Shown here piece after piece: positions 9,275-18,655 of a DNA stretch of 64,000 nt; within the stretch, counting starts at the first letter, position 1; every line of letters begins with the position of its first letter. The DNA is taken from assembly GCF_003151255.1 (NCBI RefSeq), contig NZ_CP029481.1:2542001-2606000 (forward strand), written 5' to 3'. Position numbers and translations under genes: made by a program. Under the pieces are notes generated by a model, which was given only the letters and a program-made list of their open reading frames with translations, had not been told where the DNA came from and did no database searches. Source of the DNA: Microvirga sp. 17 mud 1-3 (GTDB lineage Bacteria > Pseudomonadota > Alphaproteobacteria > Rhizobiales > Beijerinckiaceae).

Positions 9275-9392
9275 TCGCGCCGCGCGCGTGTTGCGATCCG
9301 CTTCACGCGCTTGCAAAACCCGTACAGAACAGAGCGACCAGAGGCGTCGGCGGGTCCCGTCGGGCAAGGCGAAGGGTGAAGTGGAGGTCACG

Positions 9393-10334
9393 ATGAAAGC
9401 AATCATGGGTGGATTGGCGCTCCTTGCGCTAGCGACAGGCGCCGCCTCGGCGCAGGAGACGAAGGTGGCGGTCGGCATCTCGGGCTGGACGGGCTTCGCG
9501 CCACTCACGCTCGCCAAGGAAGCCGGCATCTTCAAGAAGAACGGCCTCGACGTCACCTTGAAGAAGGTCCCGCAGGCGAGCCGTCACCTCGCCATCCAGT
9601 CCGGCGACATTCAATGCGCCGCAACCACGGTCGAGACCTGGGTCGTGTGGAATGCCAACGGTGTCCCGACGAAGCAGATTTTCCAGCTCGACAAGAGCTA
9701 CGGCGCGGACGGAATGGTGGTGCGCAGCAACACCGCGTCCATCAAGGACCTGAAGGGCAAGACCGTGGCGGCCTCCGCGCCCGGCACCTCGCCCTATTTC
9801 GCGCTCGCCTGGATGTTGAAGAAGAACGGCCTCTCGGTGAAGGACGTCACGGTCGTCAACATGGAGCCCGGCCCTGCCGCCCAGGCCTTCATCGCCGGCC
9901 AGAACGACGCGGCCATGACCTACGAGCCCTATCTCTCGTCCGTGCGCGCCGCCCCCCAGGCCGGAAAGATCATCGCCACCACCCTCGACTATCCGATGGT
10001 CATGGACACCTTCGGCTGCACGCCGAAATTCCTCGAAGACAACCCGAAGGCCGCCAAGGCGCTCGCCGACAGCTACTTCGAGGCCCTTGACATGATCGCC
10101 AAGGATCCGGCCAAGTCCTACGAGATCATGGGTGCCGACGTGAAGCAGACCGGAGAAGCCTTCGGAGCCTCCGCCAAGTTCCTGCGCTGGCAGGACCGCG
10201 AGGCGAATAAGAAGTTCTTCGGCAGCGAGTTCAAGACCTTCTCGGACGAGGCCGCGGACCTTCTGCTGGAAGTCGGCATCATCAAGCAGAAGCCCGACAT
10301 GAACGCTCTCGCCGATACGCGCTTCATCCAGTAG
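9393..10334 (+). CDS. ABC transporter substrate-binding protein, NitT/TauT (NMT1/SsuA-like) family
   Basis: The 313-residue periplasmic binding protein has a clear Sec signal peptide (MKAIMGGLALLALATGAASA, cleavage near residue 20). The mature part starts TKVAVGISGWTGFAPLTLAKE, the NMT1/SsuA-like opening, followed by AIQSGDIQCAATTVE and KGKTVAASAPGTSPYFAL. Such proteins deliver nitrate, taurine, sulfonates, pyrimidine precursors and similar small ligands to their permease. The HutC-like operator and position after hutD point to histidine, urocanate or another imidazole compound as ligand, which is inference. The start at 9393 follows AGTGGAGG and is the only one that exposes the signal peptide. 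Confidence 0.88.
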   Translation: MKAIMGGLALLALATGAASAQETKVAVGISGWTGFAPLTLAKEAGIFKKNGLDVTLKKVPQASRHLAIQSGDIQCAATTVETWVVWNANGVPTKQIFQLDKSYGADGMVVRSNTASIKDLKGKTVAASAPGTSPYFALAWMLKKNGLSVKDVTVVNMEPGPAAQAFIAGQNDAAMTYEPYLSSVRAAPQAGKIIATTLDYPMVMDTFGCTPKFLEDNPKAAKALADSYFEALDMIAKDPAKSYEIMGADVKQTGEAFGASAKFLRWQDREANKKFFGSEFKTFSDEAADLLLEVGIIKQKPDMNALADTRFIQ

Positions 10335-10445
10335 GAACGAACGCTCCTGCGGTGTTCCGGCCTCACGTCGGAACGCCGCTCCCTCATCGAACCTCCGTTG
10401 CCGCCCGGCAGACTCCTACCCGTCGGGCGGCGGAACAGTGCTTGC

Positions 10446-11222
10446 ATGAACCGACCCCTCGAACCTGTGAGCCAGGGCGTCCGCATCGTCCTCGGCATCT
10501 CTTTCTTCGTGCTCTTCGTCGCGGCCTGGGCCATTGCGACCCTGGGCGGATTCGTGTCGCGCACGTTCCTGGCCGACCCGATCACCATGCTCAATGACGG
10601 GTGGCTGCTCCTCACCCGGTTCGGCTTCCTCACCGATATCGGCGTCACCGTGTGGCGGGTGCTCGGCGGCTTTGTGATGGCTGCCATCGTCGCCGTGCCG
10701 CTCGGCGTGATGATGGGCGCCTACAAGTCCATCGAGGCGCTCCTCGAGCCCTTCGTATCCTTCGCGCGCTATCTGCCGGCCTCCGCCTTCATTCCGCTCC
10801 TCATTCTCTGGGCGGGCATCGGCGAGATGCAGAAGCTCCTGGTCATCTTCATCGGATCCGTCTTCCAGATCATTCTGATGGTGGCAGTCGCCGTGGGCAA
10901 CACGCGCCGCGACCTGGTCGAGGCCGCCTATACGCTGGGCTCGAACGATCGCGGCGTGGTCAAGCGCGTACTCATCCCGGCCAACGCCCCCGAGATCGCC
11001 GAGATCCTGCGGCTCGTGCTCGGCTGGGCCTGGACCTACGTGATCGTCGCCGAGTTGATCGGCTCCTCCTCGGGCATCGGCCACATGATCATCGACAGCC
11101 AGGCGCTTCTCGCCACCGGCCAGATGATCTTCGGGATTATCGTCATCGGGATCATCGGCCTGATCTCGGACTTTCTGTTCAAGGGCCTGAACCGGGCGCT
11201 CTTTCCGTGGCGGCTCGCATGA
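10446..11222 (+). CDS. ABC transporter permease, NitT/TauT family
   Basis: The 258-residue inner-membrane protein has six predicted helices, starting with IVLGISFFVLFVAAWAI, and the BPD_transp_1 cytoplasmic loop EAAYTLGSNDRGVVKRVLIP that docks on the ATPase. This fold and the size are typical of SsuC/TauC permeases. Its stop overlaps the ATPase start (ATGA), giving translational coupling. The start at 10446 has no strong ribosome site; an in-frame upstream start at 10398 would add sixteen polar residues and is less likely. It forms one importer with the flanking binding protein and ATPase genes. Confidence 0.9.
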   Translation: MNRPLEPVSQGVRIVLGISFFVLFVAAWAIATLGGFVSRTFLADPITMLNDGWLLLTRFGFLTDIGVTVWRVLGGFVMAAIVAVPLGVMMGAYKSIEALLEPFVSFARYLPASAFIPLLILWAGIGEMQKLLVIFIGSVFQIILMVAVAVGNTRRDLVEAAYTLGSNDRGVVKRVLIPANAPEIAEILRLVLGWAWTYVIVAELIGSSSGIGHMIIDSQALLATGQMIFGIIVIGIIGLISDFLFKGLNRALFPWRLA

Positions 11223-12010
11223 CCAGCACGATCCTGACCATCGACAACGTTTCGCGGGTCTTTCCCGGCATGCGTGGGGGCGAACCGGTACGCGCTCTCG
11301 AGCCTACGAGCCTCACGGTGGCCGAGAACGACTTCATCACCATCCTGGGCCCGTCGGGCTGCGGAAAATCCACCCTCCTGCGCATCGTCGCGGGCCTCGA
11401 CCGGCCGAGCACGGGCCAGGTCTCCCTCAAGGGCCGGGCGATCAAGGGGCCGGGCGCCGACCGGGGCATGGTGTTCCAGTCCTACACCCTGTTCCCGTGG
11501 CTGACGGTGGCGGACAACATCGCCTATGGCCTGCGCGAAAAAGGAGTGCCGCTCGCACAAAGGCGCGAGATCGTGGCCTCCTACATCGAGAAGGTGGGGC
11601 TGCGCGGATTCGAGAACCATTATCCCAAGCAGTTGTCCGGCGGCATGCAGCAGCGCACGGCCATCGCGCGGGCGCTCGCGAACGATCCCGCCATCCTGCT
11701 CCTCGACGAGCCGTTCGGCGCCCTCGACAACCAGACCCGCTCCCTCATGCAGGAGCTTCTGCTGGGGATCTGGGAGCGCGAGCGCAAGACCGTGCTGTTC
11801 GTGACCCACGACATCGAGGAGGCCATCTTCCTCGCCTCTCGCGTGATCGTCATGACAGCGCGGCCGGGCCGGATCAAGGCTGACATTCCGGTCGACCTGC
11901 CGCATCCGCGCCACTACACCATGAAGACCAGCCCGGCCTTCTCGGACCTCAAGGCGCAGCTCACGGAAGAGATCCGCGTCGAGGCCATGCGGGCAAGCGA
12001 GATCCATTGA
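11219..12010 (+). CDS. ABC transporter ATP-binding protein, NitT/TauT family
   Basis: The 263-residue ATPase carries Walker A GPSGCGKST, Q-loop MVFQSYTLFPWLTV, signature LSGGMQQRTAIARAL, Walker B ILLLDEPFGALD and the switch histidine in FVTHDIEEA. The C-terminal PVDLPHPRHY segment is typical of SsuB/TauB ATPases. It energises the transporter encoded by the two genes before it and is the last gene of the set. The start overlaps the permease stop by four bases. Confidence 0.93.
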   Translation: MTSTILTIDNVSRVFPGMRGGEPVRALEPTSLTVAENDFITILGPSGCGKSTLLRIVAGLDRPSTGQVSLKGRAIKGPGADRGMVFQSYTLFPWLTVADNIAYGLREKGVPLAQRREIVASYIEKVGLRGFENHYPKQLSGGMQQRTAIARALANDPAILLLDEPFGALDNQTRSLMQELLLGIWERERKTVLFVTHDIEEAIFLASRVIVMTARPGRIKADIPVDLPHPRHYTMKTSPAFSDLKAQLTEEIRVEAMRASEIH

Positions 12011-12281
12011 CGGAAGGCTTGGGCGAACCTCGGCAGGGTGCTATTTTTGTAATATTCACTCAGTATTGGCGCGCATGTGCCGCAAAGAAAACTGCGCCCA
12101 AGACTGCGCTTCGCGACATTTTCCGCATCACCCGTAAGCTCTTCGTAACGATACCTCCTGTAGATTTCCATTGACCGGCTGCGCCGGCCTCTCCGCGACA
12201 TTCAGGATATCGTGCCGGCGACGAAGCACGACGTGTGCGACGAGGCCTGCCTCGGCCGGACAAAGGCCATTGGGGGCACAT

Positions 12282-13967
12282 ATGTCTTTAGCGAAACTCT
12301 GGAATATCAGCGGGCGGTTCTATGCGGGCATGGCGATGAGCATCGTCGCCCTCGTCGCGCTCGCCATCTACGGATCCTCGACGATATCGAACGTCCTCGT
12401 CGGCCAGAAGCAGGCCGAACTGAAGCATCTGACGGATGTGGCCGTCAGCATCATGGCGGATTTCGAGGCCAAGGCCTCGCGCGGGGAAATGAGCGTCGAC
12501 GACGCCAAGAAGCAGGCCTTGGCCTCCCTCGAAATCCTGCGCTACAGCGGGGAAGAGTATTTCTTCGCCCATAACTTCAATCAGATCACGGTCATGCACC
12601 CGTTCAGCAAGCAGCTGATCGGCAAGGACCAGTCGGGCCTGAGAGACCCCACCGGGCGCCCCTTCGTGACCGAAATGGTCAATGCCGCCAAGGCAGGCGG
12701 CGGTTTCGTCGAGTATCAATGGCCAAAGCCGAACCAGACCGCTCCCAGCCCGAAGCTGACCTATGCGGCGCCCTTCCCCAAGTGGCAGATCATGATCGGC
12801 ACGGGCGTCTATATCGACGATCTCCAGGCGCTCGCATCCTATTACCGGAACCTGTTCCTCGGCCTGATCGGCGTGGCGCTGGTTCTTCAGCTCGCCGTAG
12901 CCTTCGGCCTCGGGCGTAGCATCTCGCGGCCGATCCAGAAGCTCGTTGCCAGCATGCGGGGCCTCGCGGCGGGCAATCTCGACACGCCGGTCGAGGGAAC
13001 GTCGCGGCACGATGAAATCGGCGTCATGGCCGGCGCCGTCCAGGTGTTCAAGGATGCGATGATCGCGAAGGCCGAGGCGGACGCCGTGGCGGCACAGGAA
13101 GCCGATGCCAAGACACGCCGGGCCGAGATGCTCGACCGGCTGACGAAGCATTTCGAGGCCAACGTAATGGCCCTCACGGACGGTCTGACAGCCGCCTCCT
13201 CCGAGATGCAGGCGACGGCCCAGTCCATGGCCCAGGTGGCAGACCGTACGACCCATCAGGCCGTGAACGTGGCCTCGGCAGCGCAGCAGACCTCGATGAA
13301 CGTCCAGACCGTCGCGGCCGCCACCGAAGAGCTCTCGATTTCTATTCGCGAGATCGCCTCTCAGGTGAACCAGTCCTCGCAGATCGCCGACCGTGCCGTG
13401 GCCGATGCGCAGCGCACCAACGAGACCGTGCAGGCACTGGCCGAGACGGCCGAGAAGATCGGAACGGTGATCCAGCTCATCAACAGCATTGCGGGCCAGA
13501 CCAACCTTCTTGCGCTCAACGCCACCATCGAGGCGGCGCGCGCAGGCGAGGCCGGCAAGGGCTTCGCGGTCGTGGCCTCCGAGGTGAAGGAGCTTGCGAA
13601 CCAGACCGCCAAGGCCACGGACGAGATCTCGTCTCAGATCGGCTCCGTGCAGCAGGCAACCGCAGAGGCCGTCAACGCGATCCACTCCATCGTGAAGACG
13701 ATCTCGGAAATGTCCCAGATCTCCGTTTCGATCGCGGCCGCCATGGAGCAACAGGGCGCCGCGACGTCGGAAATCTCCCGCAACGTGCAGGAAGCGGCAC
13801 GTGGCACCGAGATGGTCACGGGCAGCATCGACGATGTCCGTAACGGCGCTGGAGAGACGGGCGCTGCCGCCTCGCAGGTACTCGGCGCCGCGCAGGGATT
13901 GGCGCAGCATTCCTCCAGCCTCGGCGAGGAGGTCGCCACCTTCCTGCAGGGCGTGAAGGCCGCATAA
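12282..13967 (+). CDS. Methyl-accepting chemotaxis protein with single Cache sensor
   Basis: This 561-residue chemoreceptor has a first membrane helix at about residues 12-32, a periplasmic sCache_2-type sensor (about 40-185, with [24 protein letters not shown] and FVEYQWPKP), and a second helix ([19 protein letters not shown]). A HAMP domain follows ([22 protein letters not shown]), then a long signalling domain whose hairpin tip reads [33 protein letters not shown]. sCache_2 receptors commonly sense organic acids. The protein ends LQGVKAA without a CheR-docking pentapeptide. GGGGG lies seven to eight bases before the chosen ATG. No che genes are adjacent. Confidence 0.93.
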   Translation: MSLAKLWNISGRFYAGMAMSIVALVALAIYGSSTISNVLVGQKQAELKHLTDVAVSIMADFEAKASRGEMSVDDAKKQALASLEILRYSGEEYFFAHNFNQITVMHPFSKQLIGKDQSGLRDPTGRPFVTEMVNAAKAGGGFVEYQWPKPNQTAPSPKLTYAAPFPKWQIMIGTGVYIDDLQALASYYRNLFLGLIGVALVLQLAVAFGLGRSISRPIQKLVASMRGLAAGNLDTPVEGTSRHDEIGVMAGAVQVFKDAMIAKAEADAVAAQEADAKTRRAEMLDRLTKHFEANVMALTDGLTAASSEMQATAQSMAQVADRTTHQAVNVASAAQQTSMNVQTVAAATEELSISIREIASQVNQSSQIADRAVADAQRTNETVQALAETAEKIGTVIQLINSIAGQTNLLALNATIEAARAGEAGKGFAVVASEVKELANQTAKATDEISSQIGSVQQATAEAVNAIHSIVKTISEMSQISVSIAAAMEQQGAATSEISRNVQEAARGTEMVTGSIDDVRNGAGETGAAASQVLGAAQGLAQHSSSLGEEVATFLQGVKAA

Positions 13968-13997
13968 TAGCCTCCTGCAAGGCACCGAACGAAGTTG

Positions 13998-14025
13998 GGG
14001 CCGGACATATGTCCGGCCCTTTTTT
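13998..14025 (+). terminator. Rho-independent terminator after the chemoreceptor gene
   Basis: The arms GGGCCGGACAT (13998-14008) and ATGTCCGGCCC (14009-14019) form an uninterrupted palindrome followed by six T residues (14020-14025). Confidence 0.9.
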
Positions 14026-14187
14026 CATCAGCACAACGTATAGTCCGTATCGGAAATCCTCTGAATTTTTGCAGCCCATGCCTGGCACGCACGGTTTTCG
14101 GCTTCCCTGTCTGCGTGAGGCACGGCAAGAAGATTCCGGGCCGGCAATCAACCGGCTTTCCCTCCTTAGATTCCGCATAAGGACGAC

Positions 14188-14679
14188 ATGATGACGGATC
14201 TCCAGCGATTGGCCCTGCAGGTTCAGGAAGCCTGGGCCGCGCCCGACCAGCCCCGCGCCGTTCTCGAGGCCGCCGGGGAGGCTTTCGCTAAAGCCGTGGG
14301 CTATCGCCTCTACACAGTCACGCGGATGCTCGCGGGCGGGAAGGAGGTGGAACGCATCCACTCGACCAACCCGGAGGTCTACGCTGTCGGTGGCCGCAAG
14401 CCGGTGCTGCCGAACGCCTATACGCAGCGCGTGCGCAGCGAGATGAAACCGTTCCTGGCCAAGACTCCCGCGGGCTTCGCGCCGCTCTTTCCGGACCATG
14501 AAACCATTACGGGCCTGGGCCTCGGCTGCGTAATGAACCTGCCCATCGTCTTCGGCGGCGCGGTGCTGGGGACCGTCAATTTGCTCGACCGGGAGGGCGT
14601 CTACGATGAGAGCCACGTAGAGCCGGCCATGCTCATCGCGCGGCAGATCCTGCCGGCTCTCCTCGAACAGGGTGCCTGA
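14188..14679 (+). CDS. GAF domain protein
   Basis: The 163-residue soluble protein is almost entirely one GAF domain: helical start DLQRLALQVQEAWAAP, strands around YRLYTVTRM, and the LGLGCVMNLPIVFGGAVLGTVNLLDREGVYDE core that resembles free-methionine sulfoxide reductase-like and small-molecule-binding GAF proteins. It lacks the three-cysteine pattern needed to claim an fRMsr enzyme. The ligand is unknown. The start may be either of two consecutive ATG codons (14188 or 14191). The VOC gene follows after 17 bases, so the pair may be co-transcribed. Confidence 0.75.
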   Translation: MMTDLQRLALQVQEAWAAPDQPRAVLEAAGEAFAKAVGYRLYTVTRMLAGGKEVERIHSTNPEVYAVGGRKPVLPNAYTQRVRSEMKPFLAKTPAGFAPLFPDHETITGLGLGCVMNLPIVFGGAVLGTVNLLDREGVYDESHVEPAMLIARQILPALLEQGA

Positions 14680-14696
14680 AGACGAAGGAGGTTTCC

Positions 14697-15047
14697 ATGA
14701 AGGTGAAACGGATCGTCGCCAATATCGCGAGCCAGGATTTCGAGGCTGCCCGGCGCTTCTATCACGATGTGCTCGGTCTCGAATTGCTCATGGATCACGG
14801 CTGGCTCGTCACTTACGGCTCGCGTGAAGCCATGAATGTCCAGATCAGCATTGCGGTGCAGGGCGGCTCCGGCACGCCGGTTCCCGACCTTTCGATCGAG
14901 GTGGACGATGTCGACACGGCCCTCGAGCGCATGAAGCAGGCGGGGTTTCCCATCGAATACGGACCCGCCAATGAGCCCTGGGGCGTGCGGCGCTTCTTTG
15001 TGCGCGATCCCCTCGGCCGTCTGGTCAACATCCTGACGCATCTCTGA
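14697..15047 (+). CDS. VOC family protein (glyoxalase/bleomycin-resistance fold)
   Basis: The 116-residue protein consists of a paired beta-alpha-beta-beta-beta VOC unit: FEAARRFYHDVLGLELLMDHGW in the first half, then DDVDTALERMKQAGFPIEYGP and the closing RRFFVRDPLGRLVNILTHL. The family spans glyoxalases, dioxygenases and antibiotic-binding proteins. Metal ligands cannot be assigned with confidence, so no substrate is proposed. AAGGAGG lies just upstream of the ATG. It follows the GAF gene in the same direction. Confidence 0.85.
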   Translation: MKVKRIVANIASQDFEAARRFYHDVLGLELLMDHGWLVTYGSREAMNVQISIAVQGGSGTPVPDLSIEVDDVDTALERMKQAGFPIEYGPANEPWGVRRFFVRDPLGRLVNILTHL

Positions 15048-15130
15048 GACGCTCCAGACCCCTTCGACAAAAGGCGCGCAAAGCCGCCCATCCTGCGCTA
15101 TGGTGCGAGTTGTCTGGACTGGAGAGGCCG

Positions 15131-15430
15131 ATGCAAAGACCCTTTCTCATCCTGGCCGCCGCCGGCCTCGGGCTGGCGGGCCTCGCCGCCAGCACCTTCC
15201 CGGCGGCCGCCTGCCCGCCGGGCTTTTCAGCCCTCCAGGGCTCCGACACCTGCGTGCGCATCAGCGGCCGTGTCCGTGCCGACACGGTGATCGGCTCCAG
15301 CCGCTCGCGGGGCTCCGATTCCGTACGCACCGGCGCCAGCGGGCGCGTCCAGCTCGATTTACGCAAACAGACCGAATACGGACCGTTCCGGGCGGTCATC
15401 CGCGCAGAGGGAATGTCGCGGGTACCTTAA
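15131..15430 (+). CDS. Small secreted protein resembling the N-terminus of a Rhizobiales porin
   Basis: This 99-residue protein has a signal peptide (FLILAAAGLGLAGLAASTFPAAA) followed by GSDTCVRISGRVRAD and, after a short Ser/Arg/Gly loop, RVQLDLRKQTEYGPFRAVIR. These two segments match the sequence pattern of the first strands of alphaproteobacterial porins (xTDTCxxIxGxVRxD and RxxTEYGxxRxxIR), but nothing resembling the rest of a 16-stranded barrel is present. It may be a domesticated porin fragment or a distinct small outer-membrane or periplasmic protein. GGAGAGG precedes the ATG at 15131. Its stop overlaps that of the convergent next gene. Confidence 0.7.
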   Translation: MQRPFLILAAAGLGLAGLAASTFPAAACPPGFSALQGSDTCVRISGRVRADTVIGSSRSRGSDSVRTGASGRVQLDLRKQTEYGPFRAVIRAEGMSRVP

Positions 15431-15798
15431 GACCCTCGCTTGGCATTGAATGTCACCCGCAGGCGCTTCCAGATCGGATAGTCCTTTGCAAAGGGCGCCA
15501 GGATGGCAAACGGAGCGCATCGTTCAAATGCCCTGACGGCTGCCCGCGCGACGGGAGACTCAGGATCGCCCTCCACGACAATCGGCGCCTGGGCGAGCGT
15601 CCCGTCGTGGTTCAAGCCGACTTCGAGCTTCACGGGAGGGTCGTTCCGCGCAGTGTACGGGATGACGAAGCATGATCGAACCTGGGGTTTCAGGATTTTC
15701 TCGAGCTCATCTCTCGGGCTCTGCGCATGCACCGTGCAGGCGGCCGCACCTAACGTAAGGGCGAAGGCAGTGACCCTGACGATCCGCCGGTTCATCAT
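15427..15798 (-). CDS. Small periplasmic protein with TonB/TolA C-terminal-like domain
   Basis: The 123-residue protein has a signal sequence (RIVRVTAFALTLGAAACTVHA) with cysteine 21 close to the cleavage region, so a lipoprotein is possible but the lipobox is poor. The mature region (PPVKLEVGLNHDGTLAQAPIVVEGD, AARAAVRAFERCAPF, WKRLRVTFN) resembles the TonB/TolA C-terminal domain found in small envelope proteins of Rhizobiales. The two cysteines in RSCFVIP and ERCAPF are placed as in TolA-like domains. There is no membrane anchor plus long linker, so it is not a complete TolA. It converges on the porin-like gene with a shared TTAA serving both stops. Confidence 0.7.
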   Translation of the reverse strand: MMNRRIVRVTAFALTLGAAACTVHAQSPRDELEKILKPQVRSCFVIPYTARNDPPVKLEVGLNHDGTLAQAPIVVEGDPESPVARAAVRAFERCAPFAILAPFAKDYPIWKRLRVTFNAKRGS

Positions 15799-15958
15799 TC
15801 CGGAACCTCAACAGGATACCTCCCTCTGCGGCGGGAGGATCTTCCAGCTGAACCAGAACATGAAAGAAATATAGTTACGACATCTGTTGGGTCTCACCCA
15901 CAGAGTAAGCCCCACCGGCGGGGCCGGCGGGGCTTGGCTTAGCTCTCAGCGCTAACTG

Positions 15959-16357
15959 TTAGCGTGGGCGCGTATTGCCATAGGTATAGGGATTGGTCAC
16001 CTGCGACCCGCTGGCATTCGGAACCGGACCGGGTCCGTACATGGGCTCATACGCAGGCGCAGGCTGCATGAGGATCGAGCCGGTATTCGTCACGTCCATG
16101 CCGGGGGCCGTGCCCATATTGTAATAGGAGCACGGATTGGTCGCCATCGACCCGCTGGCGTTGGGCGGCGGCGGGCAGGTACCGACCGTCACTCCCTCTC
16201 CGGGGACCATAGCCCCGGGCGGGCCATAAGCTCCAGGGTTCGTTGTGAGCGATCCGCTCGCGTTCGGCACAGGGGTCGGATAAAGATAAGGCTGCGCCAT
16301 GGCGCCGGCCGTGCCGGCGATGAACACGAGGGCCGCCGTCATCATCGTTCGTCTCAT
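15959..16357 (-). CDS. Secreted repeat protein with three NASGSxxTNP motifs
   Basis: The 132-residue protein has a signal peptide (TMMTAALVFIAGTAGAMA) and a mature part made of three spaced copies of a short motif: VPNASGSLTTNPGAYG, PPNASGSMATNPCSYYN and VPNASGSQVTNPYTYGN. The linkers are rich in Pro, Gly, Tyr and Met, so the protein is probably disordered or a wall or surface component. Two cysteines (GTCPPPP and NPCSYY) are present. I recognise no characterised family. It is flanked by a small-protein gene and by a ~316-base gap before ilvD, and is probably monocistronic. Confidence 0.7.
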   Translation of the reverse strand: MRRTMMTAALVFIAGTAGAMAQPYLYPTPVPNASGSLTTNPGAYGPPGAMVPGEGVTVGTCPPPPNASGSMATNPCSYYNMGTAPGMDVTNTGSILMQPAPAYEPMYGPGPVPNASGSQVTNPYTYGNTRPR

Positions 16358-16673
16358 GTCGTCTCTCCCTGCTTGAGATGCGGTGCACGGACGGCACCGT
16401 CAGGTCAGAGGCCAACGCGAGCCCTTTCTCAAAGTTTCGAGCCGGAACGGCGGCAAGCCGTCATGACAGGGGCTGCCAGCCAAGCTGACGACATAAGGCC
16501 AAGCCTTTGAACACAAAGGAATATCTTCGAAACGAGCAATAGGATGCGAAGCGTGGCCGGACTTCAAACCTGCGTGAATCCGCCGCTCCCGGCTCCATGA
16601 AAAAAGCCCCGCCGCAGGATTGAGCAGCGGGGCCATTTGAATGGCGTTTCGTCAGCAGGCTCACGGCCTGCGT
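16358..16673. other. Intergenic gap with ilvD terminator, no gene seen
   Basis: The gap holds the upstream region of the NASGS-repeat gene and the terminator of ilvD (16600-16634). Two overlapping minus-strand frames here (16400-16636 and 16461-16664) lack a credible ribosome site or recognisable sequence and run through the terminator. No other feature is evident. Confidence 0.55.
16600..16634 (-). terminator. Rho-independent terminator of ilvD
   Basis: On the minus strand GGCCCCGCTGC pairs with GCGGCGGGGC across a short loop and is followed by six T residues (plus-strand A run at 16600-16605). It lies about 40 bases after the ilvD stop. Confidence 0.9.
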
Positions 16674-18518
16674 TTAATCCGGCAGGACGCGCACAGCACC
16701 GCGGGCGGCGCTGGTCGCCATGGCCGCATAGGCCTTCAGCGCGGTCGAGACCTTGCGCGGACGCTCCGCGTGGGGCTTCCAGGCCTTGGCGCCCCTCGCC
16801 TCCTCGGCGGCGCGCCGGGTGGCGATGACCTCATCGGACACCGCGAGCCGGATCGTGCGGTTCGGGATATCGATCTCGATCCGATCCCCCTCCTCCACGA
16901 GGCCGATAAGGCCGCCTTCCGCGGCTTCCGGCGAAGCGTGGCCGATGGAAAGGCCCGAAGTGCCGCCCGAGAAGCGGCCGTCGGTGATGAGCGCGCAGGC
17001 CTTTCCGAGACCCTTCGATTTCAGGTAGCTCGTGGGATAGAGCATCTCCTGCATGCCGGGACCGCCGCGCGGCCCTTCGTAGCGGATCACCACCACATCG
17101 CCGGCCTTCACGGCTCCGCCGAGGATTCCCTTCACGGCATCGTCCTGGCTCTCGAAGACCTTGGCCGGGCCGCTGAAGGTGAGAATGCTCTCATCGACGC
17201 CCGCCGTCTTCACGATGCAGCCGTCCTCCGCAAGATTGCCATAGAGCACCGCGAGGCCACCATCCTTCGAGAAGGCATGGGATTTCTCGCGGATCACGCC
17301 CTTCTGACGGTCGAGGTCGAGTTCCTCCCAGCGGCGGTCCTGGCTGAAGGCCACCTGGGTCGGCACGCCGCCCGGCGCAGCCTGAAAGAAGGTGCGGACG
17401 GCCTCGCTGTTGGTGCGCATCACGTCCCAGCGGTCGAGCGCGTGGCCCAGGCTCTCGCTGTGGACGGTGGAAGTGTTCCGATGGATGAGGCCAGCGCGAT
17501 CGAGCTCGCCGAGAATGCCCATGATGCCGCCGGCGCGATGCACATCCTCGATGTGGACATCGGCCACTGCGGGCGCGACCTTGCAGAGCACAGGCACCCG
17601 GCGCGACAGGCGGTCGATGTCCTTCATGGTGAAATCCACCTCGCCCTCGTGGGCGGCGGCCAGTAGGTGCAGCACTGTGTTGGTGGAGCCGCCCATGGCG
17701 ATGTCGAGGGTCATGGCGTTCTCGAACGCCTCGAAGCTTGCAACGGAGCGCGGCAGCACGGATGTGTCGTCCTGCTCGTAATAGCGGCGCGCCAGATCCA
17801 CGATCAGGTGGCCAGCCTCCACGAAGAGGCGCTTGCGGTCCGCATGGGTCGCCAGCACCGTGCCGTTGCCCGGCAGCGAGAGGCCGAGCGCCTCGGTCAG
17901 GCAGTTCATGGAATTGGCCGTAAACATACCCGAGCAGGAGCCGCAGGTCGGGCAGGCGGAGCGCTCGACGGCCTGCACTTCCTCGTCGGTGTAGCTGTCG
18001 TCGGCCGCCACCACCATGGCGTCGACAAGATCCATGGCCTTGAGCTTGCCGCGCAGGGTCAGCTTGCCGGCCTCCATGGGCCCGCCGGACACGAACACGG
18101 TCGGGATGTTGAGGCGAAGCGACGCCATCAGCATGCCGGGAGTGATCTTGTCGCAATTGGAGATGCACACCATCGCGTCCGCGCAATGGGCATTGACCAT
18201 GTACTCGACCGAATCCGCGATGATTTCGCGGGACGGCAGGCTGTAGAGCATGCCGTCATGGCCCATGGCGATGCCGTCATCCACCGCGATGGTGTTGAAT
18301 TCCTTGGCGACGCCGCCCGCCTTCTCGATCTCGCGGGCGACCATCTGGCCCAGATCCTTCAGGTGGACGTGGCCGGGCACGAACTGGGTGAAGGAGTTCA
18401 CCACGGCAATAATAGGCTTGCCGAAATCCTCGTCCTTCATGCCCGTGGCGCGCCAGAGCCCGCGGGCGCCGGCCATGTTGCGGCCATGGGTGGTGGTACG
18501 GGAACGATATTGCGGCAT
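16674..18518 (-). CDS. ilvD: IlvD, dihydroxy-acid dehydratase
   Basis: The 614-residue enzyme dehydrates 2,3-dihydroxy-3-methylbutanoate and its isoleucine counterpart to the 2-keto acids, the third common step of valine, isoleucine and leucine synthesis. Fe-S cluster cysteines sit in [12 protein letters not shown] and in [20 protein letters not shown]; catalytic-region motifs include [10 protein letters not shown] and [10 protein letters not shown]. The N-terminus [23 protein letters not shown] and total length are standard for the family. It stands alone with its own terminator. The next gene upstream on the same strand, an Lrp/AsnC regulator, is about 140 bases away, so Lrp-type control is possible but not shown. 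Confidence 0.97.
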   Translation of the reverse strand: MPQYRSRTTTHGRNMAGARGLWRATGMKDEDFGKPIIAVVNSFTQFVPGHVHLKDLGQMVAREIEKAGGVAKEFNTIAVDDGIAMGHDGMLYSLPSREIIADSVEYMVNAHCADAMVCISNCDKITPGMLMASLRLNIPTVFVSGGPMEAGKLTLRGKLKAMDLVDAMVVAADDSYTDEEVQAVERSACPTCGSCSGMFTANSMNCLTEALGLSLPGNGTVLATHADRKRLFVEAGHLIVDLARRYYEQDDTSVLPRSVASFEAFENAMTLDIAMGGSTNTVLHLLAAAHEGEVDFTMKDIDRLSRRVPVLCKVAPAVADVHIEDVHRAGGIMGILGELDRAGLIHRNTSTVHSESLGHALDRWDVMRTNSEAVRTFFQAAPGGVPTQVAFSQDRRWEELDLDRQKGVIREKSHAFSKDGGLAVLYGNLAEDGCIVKTAGVDESILTFSGPAKVFESQDDAVKGILGGAVKAGDVVVIRYEGPRGGPGMQEMLYPTSYLKSKGLGKACALITDGRFSGGTSGLSIGHASPEAAEGGLIGLVEEGDRIEIDIPNRTIRLAVSDEVIATRRAAEEARGAKAWKPHAERPRKVSTALKAYAAMATSAARGAVRVLPD

Positions 18519-18655
18519 AGCGAGACCTAAAATTGCAAAAGACGCACGAAGGGTGGAGGTTTATTACACAGGCCGGAGCGTCCGTCCAAGCCAAAGGATG
18601 TCGCGCTGGCGGCACAGCGGACGAGGCAGCCATGCCGGGGATTCATGCCTGACGC

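Noticed and set aside
15905..15935. GC-rich stem-loop (GCCCCACCGGC and GCCGGCGGGGC) near the NASGS-repeat gene
   Set aside because: It could be a terminator for that gene, but there is no T run on either strand and the arms pair imperfectly, so it was left out of the feature list.
16400..16664. Two short minus-strand frames between the NASGS-repeat gene and ilvD
   Set aside because: They run through the ilvD terminator and have no ribosome site or recognisable sequence.
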